From: Kordiimonadaceae bacterium
Lineage (GTDB): Bacteria > Pseudomonadota > Alphaproteobacteria > Sphingomonadales > Emcibacteraceae
Reading direction: 5' to 3'
NCBI GenBank assembly: GCA_024236295.1
Contig: JACKKT010000004.1
Location: 62,001-126,000 of the forward strand
Length of the DNA stretch: 64,000 nt
In this document: positions 1 to 8,827 of the stretch, piece by piece
Layout of the letters: every line of letters starts with the position of its first letter
How positions within the stretch are numbered: position 1 is the stretch's first letter
The notes under the pieces: model-generated
The model's input: only the letters and a program-made list of their open reading frames with translations
Database searches by the model: none
What the model was told of the DNA's origin: nothing
Program-made: the position numbers and the translations under genes

Positions 1-450
1 GGTAAGGACAATATTATTCAAACTTTTAAGCGCTGTATTCAAATCACCCTCTACAGCTTCAAGATCAAAAATATTTATAAAATCTTCATCAACCAAACTG
101 ATATCATCAACGAAATAGTGATTATTTATGATAATGGTCGGTTCCTGACTGGCGAGACGGCTGGCATGTTCAACCTGGGGAAAATCCTTCAATAATGCAT
201 GAATTACAGGACCGGGGGTCATAACCATGTCCATTGGGTCTCTTCCAGGAACGCTGAATGTAATATGGGTTCGGTATATCTGATCGGCCTTTGACCAGAA
301 TTTATCGTAGGAAAGCTCATCACGCACGAAAAGTGCAATGAGAATACAGGCAGCTAGGCCTATTGCGAGACCAAATATATTGATTGCACTAAAAAGCTTA
401 TGTTTAAAAATATTGCGCCAGGCGCTTATAAGATAATTGTTAAGTAGCAT
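1..450 (-). CDS. MacB/FtsX-type ABC transporter permease, N-terminal part (cut by window edge)
   Basis: This is the N-terminal 150 residues of an inner-membrane permease; the rest lies outside the window. The translation starts MLLNNYLISAWRNIFKHKLF, followed by a first membrane helix (INIFGLAIGLAACILIALFV) and then a periplasmic MacB_PCD-like domain with the typical 'DELSYDKF' stretch. Long permeases of this kind (about 800 residues) export peptides or lipophilic toxins, or move lipoproteins. The start is 47 nt after the ATPase gene, in the same direction, so adaptor, ATPase and permease form one operon. Family assignment is firm; the substrate is unknown. Confidence 0.8.
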   Translation of the reverse strand, partial: MLLNNYLISAWRNIFKHKLFSAINIFGLAIGLAACILIALFVRDELSYDKFWSKADQIYRTHITFSVPGRDPMDMVMTPGPVIHALLKDFPQVEHASRLASQEPTIIINNHYFVDDISLVDEDFINIFDLEAVEGDLNTALKSLNNIVLT

Positions 451-497
451 TTCTTCATCCTGATTGGGTCCCTACTCCCGTGATATTCAAAATGATT

Positions 498-1181
498 TTA
501 AATTTTAGATCGCATACTTTCTGTAACGACATGACCATCAAGCAGATTTATAGTTCTGCGGGCATAGTCTGCATGTGATGGACTATGCGTTACCATCACA
601 ATTGTCGTGCCTTCTTCATTTAGCTTTTGCAGCATTTCCATCACTTCCTGTCCGTGTGCCGTATCAAGGTTACCGGTAGGTTCGTCAGCCAGGATCATGC
701 TTTGGTTTCCTACAACTGCACGAGCGACGGCAACACGTTGTTGCTGACCGCCTGAAAGCTGACTAGGCATATGTTTGGCCCGGTGGGCAATGCCCACTTT
801 ATCCATAACAGCGGCTACGCGTTCCTTGCGCTCTGCTGCTGGGATGTCATGATATAAAAGAGCCAGTTCAATATTTTCCGCAACAGTAAGTTCATCAATC
901 AGATTAAAACTTTGAAAAATAAAGCCAATGTGTTGCTTGCGAATAACGCCGAGTTGTGACTCTGAGTAGCCTGCAACATCTTCGTCCTTGAAGAAATAAT
1001 GACCGCTGGAAGGTGTGTCCAACATGCCAATTATGTTAAGTAGAGTAGATTTTCCGCAACCGGATGGTCCCATTATGGCAACAAATTCACCGGTTTCAAT
1101 TTCAATATTGACATTATTAAGGGCTACCGTTTCCACTTCGTCAGTTCGGTACGCTTTTGTCAAGTCCTGCAGTTTTAACAT
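498..1181 (-). CDS. MacB/LolD-type ABC transporter ATP-binding protein
   Basis: A 227-residue cytoplasmic ATPase that should power the adjacent permease. It carries Walker A GPSGCGKST (about residue 39), the signature LSGGQQQR, Walker B MILADEP and a switch histidine in VTHS. The length is normal for the LolD/MacB/SalX group. An AAAGGA ribosome-binding site lies just before the ATG. It is the middle gene of an operon behind the HlyD-type adaptor and before the permease, and is expected to be read from the sigma-54 promoter at 2570-2585. The family is certain; whether the system is a macrolide-like exporter or a peptide exporter cannot be told. Confidence 0.9.
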   Translation of the reverse strand: MLKLQDLTKAYRTDEVETVALNNVNIEIETGEFVAIMGPSGCGKSTLLNIIGMLDTPSSGHYFFKDEDVAGYSESQLGVIRKQHIGFIFQSFNLIDELTVAENIELALLYHDIPAAERKERVAAVMDKVGIAHRAKHMPSQLSGGQQQRVAVARAVVGNQSMILADEPTGNLDTAHGQEVMEMLQKLNEEGTTIVMVTHSPSHADYARRTINLLDGHVVTESMRSKI

Positions 1182-1208
1182 TTTTTGTCCTTTTGCTTTG
1201 TTATCTGA

Positions 1209-2525
1209 TTATTCTTCGGTAAGTTTAAGTCGGTCCATATCCATAAAAGTGGTATAGGGGGAGGTAATAACCCTCTCACCAACTTCCAGACCTTCCAATA
1301 CTTCAATAAAGTTGTTGTTTTTCCGTCCCAGCCGGACATTGCGCTTAATGGCAAATGTATTATCCGGGCTAACAACAAATATCCAACTTCCTCCTGTGTC
1401 CTGATAAAAGGCTCCGTTTGGAATAAGTATGGCTTCCGAACTGTCGCCCAGTGTCAGTTTTGATTGAAGGGTTTGACCACGGCGGATATCTTCAGGTTGA
1501 TTTTCCGTAAAAACCATATCAATTTTAAACTGATTATTCTGTACATTTGGGTAAATCTTTTTAATTCGAAGTGGGAATTCATCGCCGTCTCCCGGGCGCA
1601 CATAAACACCTGTTTGTCCAAGATCTACACGGTTCAAATAAAATTCATCAACCTGCACTTCGAGCTTGAAGTGATCAGGATCATCAATTTGCCCGATTGT
1701 GTCCCCGCGGCCGACTGTCTGGCCAAGTTCCAAATCAAACCCTGAAAGCTTGCCATCAATCTGAGCTTTCATATTAAGATTTTCCAGATTGTTGCGAGCA
1801 ATAGCCAAATTACGTTCCAGATTTGCACTGTCAATTTTAGAAAGTTGTAACTGTTGCTCCTGCATGCGTGCATCTGTTTGCTGGGATTGTTTAGTAACCT
1901 CGAGCATTTTCTTTTTATAAGTCAAATCCTCTTCTGCTTCATCAAGTTGGGTTTTTGTAAAATTACCCTGATTGTAAAGTGTTCTGTATCGTTCAACATT
2001 TCGGGTTAACTTCTGAATTTCATATTCCAGTGTTGTAATTTCCGTAATATGACGCAAACGATTTTGTTCAAGTTGAAGTTCCAGTGTGCGCATAGCATTC
2101 AATTCACCGGCAACCCGCGCTTCGTTCTGAAATACTTCAAGTTGCAATGTCGGATTTGATAGCTCGACAATTTCCTGTCCCTGTTTGACCAGAGCACCGT
2201 CTTCAACCAAAATCTTTTCAACGCGCCCGCCTTCAGTTGCTGAAACAAAAACAGTGTTTAGCGGGGTAACTTTGCCCCGGATCGGAATATAATCCTCATA
2301 AATACCACTGGTTACGGTAGAAACAACGAGACGACTTTCTTCAACACGGAATGTCCGTCCACCAGTTGCGCTTTCAATTATAAAATATAGCACTACGGCA
2401 ACAGCAATGCCGCCGACCCCCCAAAGAGCCATTTTAAGTGGGTTTTTCTTTTTTTCTATTTTTCGGTCCATGCCAACGCCAGCATGGGCGGATTCAGGTT
2501 TTTTGATATTGTCAATCTTTGTCAT
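1209..2525 (-). CDS. HlyD/MacA-family periplasmic adaptor subunit
   Basis: Membrane-fusion protein of about 438 residues that would link the MacB-like ABC transporter to an outer-membrane channel. It has a short cytoplasmic N-terminus, one membrane helix (about residues 34-51, WGVGGIAVAVVLYFIIES), a lipoyl half-motif (VEKILVEDGALVKQGQEI), a long coiled-coil hairpin (about residues 135-250), and a beta-barrel with a second lipoyl half. The ATG at 2525 is preferred; an in-frame GTG at 2534 is possible and neither has a strong ribosome-binding site. It is the first gene of the operon, 23-60 nt downstream of a perfect -24/-12 promoter. No TolC-type partner is encoded beside it. Confidence 0.88.
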   Translation of the reverse strand: MTKIDNIKKPESAHAGVGMDRKIEKKKNPLKMALWGVGGIAVAVVLYFIIESATGGRTFRVEESRLVVSTVTSGIYEDYIPIRGKVTPLNTVFVSATEGGRVEKILVEDGALVKQGQEIVELSNPTLQLEVFQNEARVAGELNAMRTLELQLEQNRLRHITEITTLEYEIQKLTRNVERYRTLYNQGNFTKTQLDEAEEDLTYKKKMLEVTKQSQQTDARMQEQQLQLSKIDSANLERNLAIARNNLENLNMKAQIDGKLSGFDLELGQTVGRGDTIGQIDDPDHFKLEVQVDEFYLNRVDLGQTGVYVRPGDGDEFPLRIKKIYPNVQNNQFKIDMVFTENQPEDIRRGQTLQSKLTLGDSSEAILIPNGAFYQDTGGSWIFVVSPDNTFAIKRNVRLGRKNNNFIEVLEGLEVGERVITSPYTTFMDMDRLKLTEE

Positions 2526-2569
2526 AATTTTCACTGTAAAATTTTGTTTTTTATACTGTCTATTAATTC

Positions 2570-2585
2570 TGCAAGGAGCGTGCCA
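2570..2585 (-). promoter_or_regulatory. Sigma-54 (-24/-12) promoter for the efflux operon
   Basis: Read on the minus strand the sequence is TGGCAC, five bases, TTGCA. This is a perfect match to the sigma-54 consensus with the invariant GG and GC dinucleotides correctly spaced. Transcription would start near 2560, about 25-35 nt before the adaptor start codon. The neighbouring divergent gene encodes a sigma-54 activator, which makes a chance match unlikely. Confidence 0.88.
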
Positions 2586-2623
2586 AAAAATAAACTATTG
2601 ATATTCAATGTTTTTATACTTTA

Positions 2624-2684
2624 CTGTTCGTTTTCGAACAGTATATACTGTTCATTATTGAACACATGTGTGCGAAATTGAACA
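2624..2684. promoter_or_regulatory. Three tandem palindromes, probable enhancer sites of the adjacent response regulator
   Basis: Three copies of TGTTCN-NNNN-NGAACA lie in a row. They are 2625-2640 (TGTTCGTTTTCGAACA, perfect arms, extended by C/G to 2624-2641), 2649-2664 (TGTTCATTATTGAACA, perfect arms) and 2669-2684 (TGTGCGAAATTGAACA, one degraded arm). They sit about 65-125 bp upstream of the predicted sigma-54 start site and just before the regulator gene. That is the usual enhancer position for NtrC-type activators and would also allow autoregulation. A weaker dyad, ATTGA-TAT-TCAAT, lies at 2597-2609. Confidence 0.75.
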
Positions 2685-2709
2685 ATAGGAATAGACCGGG
2701 GAATATTGA

Positions 2710-4128
2710 ATGGAAAAGCATGGATCCATATTAATTGTTGACGATGATGACGATATTCTTGTTGCTGGCAGATTGCTTCTCAAAAGACATTTTGAAAATG
2801 TTATAACTATCAGTGAGCCAGGCCAGATTTTAGAAGCCATGAAAGAAACTGATTTTGATGCTATTTTACTGGATATGAATTTTGGACCAGGTCAAAGTTC
2901 GGGTGAGGAAGGTTTCCATTGGTTAGGGCAGATACTAAAAATAGATCCTGAAGCGGTTGTCATCATGATAACGGCCCATGGAGGTGTCAATGTAGCGGTT
3001 GAAGCCATGAAATTAGGGGCAACAGATTTTGTTTCCAAACCATGGCAAAATGAGAAGGTTGTCGCTACATTGTCCGCAGCGGTCAAGCTTAGAGACAGTC
3101 GCAGCAAAGCGGCAACATTAAAACAAGCTAATAGAGCGTTGGTGGCAGACAGGGGCAGTCAGCAGATTATCGGAAAATCGGCAGCACTTAAAGATATACA
3201 GACGATGATCGAGAAAGCGGCTCCAACAGATGCCAATGTGCTGATACTCGGGGAAAATGGAACCGGTAAAGAACTGGTGGCAAGGGAACTGCACAGATTG
3301 TCAAACAGGTCCGGTGAAATATTTTTAAGTGTAGATATGGGTGCAATCAGCGAAAGCCTTTTTGACAGTGAACTTTTTGGTCATAAGAAAGGATCATTTA
3401 CTGATGCGAAGGAGGATCGCGTTGGAAGGTTCCATGCTGCTTCCGGCGGGACATTATTTCTTGATGAAATTGGGAACTTGCCTCTGCATCTTCAGGCAAA
3501 ATTGCTTACAGTGCTTGAACAAAGGAAAGTGACCCCTGTCGGATCAAATCAGCAGATTTCAATTGATGTTCGTGTGATTGCAGCCACAAATTTAACACCA
3601 AAACAGCTTGGCGATGAAAATCGTTTCAGACAGGATTTGTTATTCCGGCTGAATACGGTGGAGATCTGTGTGCCTCCTTTAAGAGAACGACCGGATGATA
3701 TTGAGGAAATTGCCGATTATTATATAGACCTGTACTGCCGGAAATATGATAAACCATTGAAAAGGCTTTCCGGGGAAGCATTAACGGCAATAAAGGCATA
3801 TACCTGGCCTGGAAATGTGCGGGCACTAAGACATGCAATAGAGAGAGCCGTTATTCTTAGTCAGGGAGTAAGTTTTAATGCATCCGATTTTGCGCTTGAG
3901 ACCCAGCCGGGCAGTGCCGGGGAACTTGAGAATAAAATTACTGTAAAAGCAGGGCCTGGAAATGAGGATATTGAGCTGCCGGATGGTAATTTGAATCTGG
4001 AACGTATGGAATATGTTCTGATTGAACGGTCGCTCAAGAAACACCGCTATAATATTTCGCATGCGGCGAAAGAGCTGGGCCTGACCAGGGCCGCCCTTTA
4101 CCGGAGGATGGAGAAATATGGGTTTTAA
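2710..4128 (+). CDS. Sigma-54-dependent NtrC-family response regulator
   Basis: A 472-residue transcriptional activator with three domains. The receiver domain (residues 1-125) has an acidic cluster VDDDDD and phospho-acceptor Asp55. The AAA+ domain (about 155-390) has Walker A GENGTGKE and Walker B GGTLFLDEIG. A C-terminal FIS-type helix-turn-helix follows (ISHAAKELGLTRAALYRRM). The sigma-54 contact loop reads GSFTDA instead of the classical GAFTGA. The gene overlaps the histidine kinase gene by 11 nt and is divergent from the efflux operon that carries a sigma-54 promoter, so it most likely activates that operon. The inducing signal is unknown. Confidence 0.93.
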   Translation: MEKHGSILIVDDDDDILVAGRLLLKRHFENVITISEPGQILEAMKETDFDAILLDMNFGPGQSSGEEGFHWLGQILKIDPEAVVIMITAHGGVNVAVEAMKLGATDFVSKPWQNEKVVATLSAAVKLRDSRSKAATLKQANRALVADRGSQQIIGKSAALKDIQTMIEKAAPTDANVLILGENGTGKELVARELHRLSNRSGEIFLSVDMGAISESLFDSELFGHKKGSFTDAKEDRVGRFHAASGGTLFLDEIGNLPLHLQAKLLTVLEQRKVTPVGSNQQISIDVRVIAATNLTPKQLGDENRFRQDLLFRLNTVEICVPPLRERPDDIEEIADYYIDLYCRKYDKPLKRLSGEALTAIKAYTWPGNVRALRHAIERAVILSQGVSFNASDFALETQPGSAGELENKITVKAGPGNEDIELPDGNLNLERMEYVLIERSLKKHRYNISHAAKELGLTRAALYRRMEKYGF

Positions 4129-5470
4129 ACGTTTCAGTCTGCTTCTTACTATAAGATTGGTTCTGTTATTTATCACGGTATCCAGTCTGGCAATCCTGGT
4201 GATCAGTCCCGGATTCTTGGCGGCCAGTCTTTTAGTGGCGATGGTTGCCATGTCGCAGATTTTTGAAATTGTACGTTTTGTGAAACTGACCAATGATGAT
4301 CTAACCCGATTTCTGGATGCTATGCGTTATGGGGATTTCGGACAAAAATTCGATCATGCAGGAATGGGCGCGGGATTTATTGAACTGGGTGAAGCCATCA
4401 CCGATATATTGGAACGGTTCCGTCAATATAGAGGACAACAGGAAGAAGAATTTAAACATCTTAAAGCACTGATAGAACACGTTCCGGTTCCTCTAATGTC
4501 GATAAAGGGTGATGGGTCGATATTGATTCATAATAATGCTGCCCGCCGGTTATTTGGGTCTATTCATGTAGCAAAAGTCGCAGACCTTACCCAATTTGGT
4601 GAAGAGTTCAGGAAACGGGTTTTAACCCTTGAGCCCGGGGAACGGCATCTTGTTACCATTAAAATAGATAACATTGAGCAGACGCTGACAATTGCGTCCA
4701 CGCAAATTATTACAGCAGGAAAAGTGGAAAAAATTATTTCGCTCCAGGATATTCAGAGTGAGCTTGATGTAGCTCAGCTTAAAGCATGGCAAGATCTGGT
4801 TCGGGTGCTTACCCATGAAATTATGAATAGTATTACCCCGGTTTCGTCACTGGCGAAGACGTCTACAGATCTCGTTGATGACGTCATTAAAAAGGCGGAC
4901 GGGCAGGAAGATCTGATTGAGGAGCTTACAAATGTCCGAGACGCTGTGGATACAGTTGCAAGGCGATCTGACAGCCTGATGCATTTTGTGCAAAGTTATA
5001 GACGTCTGACGCGGCTACCGCCTCCAGAAAAAGAACAATTAAACGTCAACAATGTTATTGATGATGTTATAAGAATTGCAGCGGCTGGCTGGACAGAAGA
5101 AGAAATAATAATTAAAAAATCAGTCTCTACAGAAGGATTGGAAATCTCAGCGGACCGTGAAATGCTTGAACAAATGCTGATAAACCTTATAAAGAATGCT
5201 GAACAAGCCCTTAAAGGACATGAAAATGCCAGAGTGGAGATCAGTGCAAAATTAAACAAGCGTGGAAGGATTGTTATCGAAGTGTCCGATAATGGCCCGG
5301 GAATTCCGGATGATCTAGCGGCAAAAATATTTGTGCCATTTTATACAACTAAAAGGGATGGTTCGGGGGTAGGCCTGGCGCTCACCCGACAGGTAATGAT
5401 CGCCCATGGAGGATCAGTCAGCCTGGCAAAAACGGAAGGTGGGGGTGCCACCTTTATTTTAACATTTTAA
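4118..5470 (+). CDS. NtrY-like sensor histidine kinase
   Basis: A 450-residue membrane sensor kinase, the partner of the preceding response regulator. Two closely spaced membrane helices fall within about residues 8-55, with almost no periplasmic loop, so it probably senses from within the membrane or the cytoplasm. A HAMP/PAS-like region (about 60-210) precedes the H-box THEIMNSITPVSSL (His233), N-box LINLIKNAEQAL, G1 box DNGPGIP and G2 box GSGVGLAL. The start overlaps the regulator gene, implying translational coupling. It should phosphorylate Asp55 of the regulator. Confidence 0.92.
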   Translation: MGFKRFSLLLTIRLVLLFITVSSLAILVISPGFLAASLLVAMVAMSQIFEIVRFVKLTNDDLTRFLDAMRYGDFGQKFDHAGMGAGFIELGEAITDILERFRQYRGQQEEEFKHLKALIEHVPVPLMSIKGDGSILIHNNAARRLFGSIHVAKVADLTQFGEEFRKRVLTLEPGERHLVTIKIDNIEQTLTIASTQIITAGKVEKIISLQDIQSELDVAQLKAWQDLVRVLTHEIMNSITPVSSLAKTSTDLVDDVIKKADGQEDLIEELTNVRDAVDTVARRSDSLMHFVQSYRRLTRLPPPEKEQLNVNNVIDDVIRIAAAGWTEEEIIIKKSVSTEGLEISADREMLEQMLINLIKNAEQALKGHENARVEISAKLNKRGRIVIEVSDNGPGIPDDLAAKIFVPFYTTKRDGSGVGLALTRQVMIAHGGSVSLAKTEGGGATFILTF

Positions 5471-5476
5471 GAAAGT

Positions 5477-6220
5477 TTGAAAATTTTGTCCAATTGTGCC
5501 ATCAGATTTAAAAATATTTCCAAAAAGTACGAGGATGTCACCGCGCTTGAAGCAGTGAATCTTGAAATTAATGATAAGATTACTACGGCACTTGTAGGCG
5601 AAAGCGGCAGCGGCAAAACGACTTTGCTAAGACTGGTCAACGGTCTTATGCAACCTTCAGAAGGTAAGGTTGAATTATTTGGTAAACCAATAGATTATAA
5701 CAAGCTCCCTATGGCACGAAAAAAAATGGGTTATGCGGTCCAGGGTGGCGGGCTGTTTCCTCATATGTCGGTATACCAGAATATCACCATTATGGCGAAA
5801 CTTGAAAATTGGCATGAGACAAGAGTTGAAGAGCGGGCAGATTATCTGATTGAACTTGTAAATTTACATAAGGATTTGTTGGACCGCTTCCCGCATGAAT
5901 TGTCAGGCGGGCAAAGGCAAAGGGTCAGTTTATGTCGCGCATTGATGTTAAATCCGTCACTACTATTGCTGGATGAACCTTTTTCCGCCCTTGATCCGAT
6001 CACCAAGGGATTTATTCACGATGAATTTGTGAAACTTCAAAAGGCAGAAAGTCGGGCCATACTCCTGGTCACCCATGATATGGAAGAGGCTGTTAAGTTG
6101 GCAGACAATATAGTCATAATAAAAAAGGGAAGAGTCGTTCAGAACGGCAAAGTGGGCGAAATTATTGCTTCGCCCAAAAATGAATATGTCAGTAATTTAC
6201 TGGATAAGGTAACAGATTAA
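5477..6220 (+). CDS. Osmoprotectant/QAT-type ABC transporter ATP-binding protein
   Basis: A 247-residue ATPase resembling the OpuCA/YehX/ProV group but without the C-terminal CBS domains. Walker A is GESGSGKTT, the signature LSGGQRQR, Walker B LLLLDEP and the switch VTHD. Translation appears to begin at a TTG (5477), 6 nt after the kinase stop. No permease is adjacent; the matching permease/binding-protein fusion lies at 8922-10412, beyond three genes. The two are probably halves of one transporter whose locus was opened by insertion of, or association with, the citrulline/ornithine genes. Its stop overlaps the convergent Lrp gene by 4 nt. Confidence 0.82.
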   Translation: MKILSNCAIRFKNISKKYEDVTALEAVNLEINDKITTALVGESGSGKTTLLRLVNGLMQPSEGKVELFGKPIDYNKLPMARKKMGYAVQGGGLFPHMSVYQNITIMAKLENWHETRVEERADYLIELVNLHKDLLDRFPHELSGGQRQRVSLCRALMLNPSLLLLDEPFSALDPITKGFIHDEFVKLQKAESRAILLVTHDMEEAVKLADNIVIIKKGRVVQNGKVGEIIASPKNEYVSNLLDKVTD

Positions 6221-6669
6221 ACAGAACTGAGCAGTATGCTTGTTTCGCTGTTCAAAACACCATCGATCATCCGAACCTCACGCAGAACACGGTCAAAATC
6301 GTTAAGATTGGCGGTTTGAATTTCTGCCACTAGATCCCAGGCACCGTTGGTCGTGTGCAATGTCTGAAGCTCGGGGATACCACGGAGTTTGCGGATGACC
6401 TGGGAAGTTGATTTTCCAACGACTTCGATCAGCATTAATGATCTTATCGCGTCAGCCTCATAATCTTCACGAACCCGTACTGTAAACCCGATCAGTGTCC
6501 CGGAGGAAATTAATCGGTCCAGTCTGTTTTGAATTGTGCCTCTCGAAACTTTTAAAATCTCGGCAAGCTTGGACAAGGGTGCCCGTCCATCCCTCCTGAG
6601 CAAGGCAATAAGTTCACGATCAAGCTGATCATAAATATATTTGGCATTGGATCGTTTACTATAGGGCAT
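6217..6669 (-). CDS. Lrp/AsnC-family transcriptional regulator
   Basis: A roughly 150-residue regulator. The N-terminal winged helix-turn-helix (LDRELIALLRRDGRAPLSKL, then SRGTIQNRLDRL) is followed by an alpha-beta RAM ligand-binding domain (about residues 70-150). ATG 6669 is preferred; a GTG four codons upstream (6681) is possible. Members of this family sense amino acids. The gene is divergent from ornithine cyclodeaminase, so control of the ornithine/citrulline genes by an amino-acid ligand is the natural inference. A dyad suited to an Lrp-type dimer lies between the two genes. Confidence 0.88.
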   Translation of the reverse strand: MPYSKRSNAKYIYDQLDRELIALLRRDGRAPLSKLAEILKVSRGTIQNRLDRLISSGTLIGFTVRVREDYEADAIRSLMLIEVVGKSTSQVIRKLRGIPELQTLHTTNGAWDLVAEIQTANLNDFDRVLREVRMIDGVLNSETSILLSSV

Positions 6670-6686
6670 GATATTTTTCACATAAT

Positions 6687-6713
6687 TGACATTTTGTATA
6701 ATTTATACTGTCA
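6687..6713. promoter_or_regulatory. Dyad between the Lrp-type regulator and ornithine cyclodeaminase genes
   Basis: A nested inverted repeat: outer arms TGACA (6687-6691) and TGTCA (6709-6713), inner arms GTATAA and TTATAC around one base (6696-6708). It lies 18 nt upstream of the regulator start and about 110 nt before the divergent gene. AT-rich dyads of this size are typical Lrp/AsnC targets. Further TGTCA/TGACA elements follow near 6709-6760. The assignment is by position and symmetry only. Confidence 0.45.
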
Positions 6714-6825
6714 TTTTGTCAATATAACTACAAAAATATGTAGAAATATGACATTGTTTATAAAAATTCATCTTATTATCATAAAAAAATCTTAAATATC
6801 AGAAATTAATAAACTGGAGTCTATC

Positions 6826-7899
6826 ATGAATAATTTGGTGCCAAAGGATATCAATCTTGTTCCTTTTGTCAGCGTAGATAACATGATGAAAATTGTTCTG
6901 GAAATTGGCATTGAAAATACCCTTGTCGGTATTTGCGATTATCTGGAAGAAGATTTCAAACGCTGGGAACTGTTTGATAAGACGCCGCGTGTCGCATCAC
7001 ACTCAAATGAAGGGGTGATCGAGCTGATGCCGACAAGTGACGGTGAAGTTTACGGATTTAAATATGTTAACGGTCATCCGAAAAACACCAAAGAGGGGCT
7101 TCAGACAGTCACAGCATTTGGCGTTCTTGCGGATGTGAATACGGGCTATCCGGTTCTTCTGTCGGAAATGACAATATTGACAGCACTTCGTACGGCATCG
7201 ACATCTGCGATGGCGGCAAAATATCTTATGCCGGAAGGTTCAAAATGTATGGCAATGATCGGTAATGGTGCCCAGTCGGAATTTCAGGCGCTGGCTTTTA
7301 AAGCGATCTGCGGCATAAAGGAACTCAGACTATATGATATTGATCCTTCAGCAACGGACCGATGTATAAAAAATCTTGCCGGTCGGGGCATAAATATTGT
7401 TAAATGTGACAGTGAACAATCCGCTGTTGAAGGAGCGGATATCATCACCACAGTGACAGCAGATAAACAATATGCGACCATACTCACCGATAATATGGTA
7501 GGGGATAGTGTCCATATTAATGCAGTAGGTGGCGACTGCCCTGGAAAAACAGAGCTTCACAAAGATATATTGCTGCGTTCCAAAATATTTGTCGAATACC
7601 CCCCTCAAACAAGAATTGAAGGAGAAATTCAGCAGCTTGATGAAGATTATCCAGTGACCGAACTCTGGCAGGTGATGACTGGCGAGGCAGAGGGACGAAC
7701 CGATCAAAAGCAAATTACATTATTTGACAGTGTAGGATTTGCCATTGAGGATTTTTCCGCTCTTCGCTATATCCGCGATCAGCTAGAAAAAACAGGTGAG
7801 TATCAGAACCTTGATATGGTTGCTGATCCTGATGATCCCCGTGATTTGTTCGGTATGATTTTACGTGCCAGAGAGAATATGTCCCACGAAGGAAAGTAA
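6826..7899 (+). CDS. Ornithine cyclodeaminase family protein
   Basis: A 357-residue cytoplasmic enzyme of the ornithine cyclodeaminase/mu-crystallin family. It would convert L-ornithine to L-proline with release of ammonia, using bound NAD. The nucleotide-binding segment reads MAMIGNGAQSEFQALAF and the catalytic-loop region AVGGDCPGKTEL contains the expected Asp. The start has a CTGGAG ribosome-binding site. It is followed after 1 nt by the CtlX-like gene, which would produce ornithine, so substrate supply and use are coupled. Some family members act on other amino acids; the neighbour supports ornithine. Confidence 0.85.
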   Translation: MNNLVPKDINLVPFVSVDNMMKIVLEIGIENTLVGICDYLEEDFKRWELFDKTPRVASHSNEGVIELMPTSDGEVYGFKYVNGHPKNTKEGLQTVTAFGVLADVNTGYPVLLSEMTILTALRTASTSAMAAKYLMPEGSKCMAMIGNGAQSEFQALAFKAICGIKELRLYDIDPSATDRCIKNLAGRGINIVKCDSEQSAVEGADIITTVTADKQYATILTDNMVGDSVHINAVGGDCPGKTELHKDILLRSKIFVEYPPQTRIEGEIQQLDEDYPVTELWQVMTGEAEGRTDQKQITLFDSVGFAIEDFSALRYIRDQLEKTGEYQNLDMVADPDDPRDLFGMILRARENMSHEGK

Positions 7900-7900
7900 A

Positions 7901-8827
7901 ATGGACAGAAAAAGTGCCCAGGCACCGGCAGCGGTCATTATGATCCGTCCGCATCATTTTTCACCAAATGATCAGACGGCAAAGGACAATGCATTTCAGC
8001 AGTCAGATCAGGCTAGATCAGCGCTTGAAATCGCCAGGGACGCCTATGAGGAAGCGACACTTGCCGCGGAAAAGCTGGAGGCAAAAGGCGTAAAAGTCCA
8101 TATATTTGAGGATAAGGGCGTTGATACACCTGATTCCGTATTTCCCAATAACTGGTTTTCAACACATGCCGGCGGGCACATAGCCATTTATCCAATGTTT
8201 CCAGAAAACAGACGATTGGAACGGCGTTACGATGTTATAGAAATGCTTAAAAAAAATTATCGGGTTCAGGACATTATTGATTATTCTGGACTTGAATATG
8301 ATGGGCTTTTTCTTGAAGGAACCGGGGCGATGGTGCTTGATCATATTGACCGGGTTGCCTATGCCGTAAAATCCAACCGTACCAACCCGGTCGCATTAGA
8401 GCGGTTCTGTACCCATTTTAATTTTGAACCAATGGTTTTTGAAGCCCTTGATGAAATGGGCAAGCCAATTTATCACACAAATGTCCTCATGTGTATTGCC
8501 ACTGATTTTGTCATGATATCTCTGGAGATGATTACGGATAAAGCCAGGCGAAATGAAATAGTTGAGCGATTTGAAGGGTCAGGCAGGGAAATTATTGACC
8601 TTAACCGCCAGCAAATCGCAAGCTTTGCCGGCAATGCATTGGAGCTTCAGGGTAAAGCTGGCCGTCTTCTGGCGATTTCATCTGTTGCGCTAAAGGCATT
8701 AACATCGGAACAGAAGTCTGGCATTGAAAAATATGTTGAAATATTACCCCTTTCCATTCCGACTGTTGAACTGGCCGGCGGGTCGGTACGTTGTATGCTT
8801 GCCGGGATACACCTTTTGCCACGCTAA
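7901..8827 (+). CDS. ctlX: CtlX-like citrulline hydrolase (amidinotransferase fold)
   Basis: A 308-residue protein of the guanidino-modifying/amidinotransferase superfamily that resembles CtlX, the citrulline ureidohydrolase. It has N-terminal IMIRPHHF, the substrate-site stretch VFPNNWFSTHAGG and a C-terminal nucleophile Cys298 in GGSVRCMLAG. ATG 7901 is preferred over an upstream in-frame start because GGAAAG precedes it by four bases. With ornithine cyclodeaminase immediately upstream, the pair would take citrulline to ornithine to proline. Arginine or dimethylarginine cannot be excluded as substrate. Confidence 0.8.
   Translation: MDRKSAQAPAAVIMIRPHHFSPNDQTAKDNAFQQSDQARSALEIARDAYEEATLAAEKLEAKGVKVHIFEDKGVDTPDSVFPNNWFSTHAGGHIAIYPMFPENRRLERRYDVIEMLKKNYRVQDIIDYSGLEYDGLFLEGTGAMVLDHIDRVAYAVKSNRTNPVALERFCTHFNFEPMVFEALDEMGKPIYHTNVLMCIATDFVMISLEMITDKARRNEIVERFEGSGREIIDLNRQQIASFAGNALELQGKAGRLLAISSVALKALTSEQKSGIEKYVEILPLSIPTVELAGGSVRCMLAGIHLLPR

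Noticed and set aside
3826..4293. A 155-codon minus-strand frame spanning the regulator/kinase junction
   Set aside because: Antisense to two clearly coding, overlapping genes with intact motifs; no ribosome-binding site.
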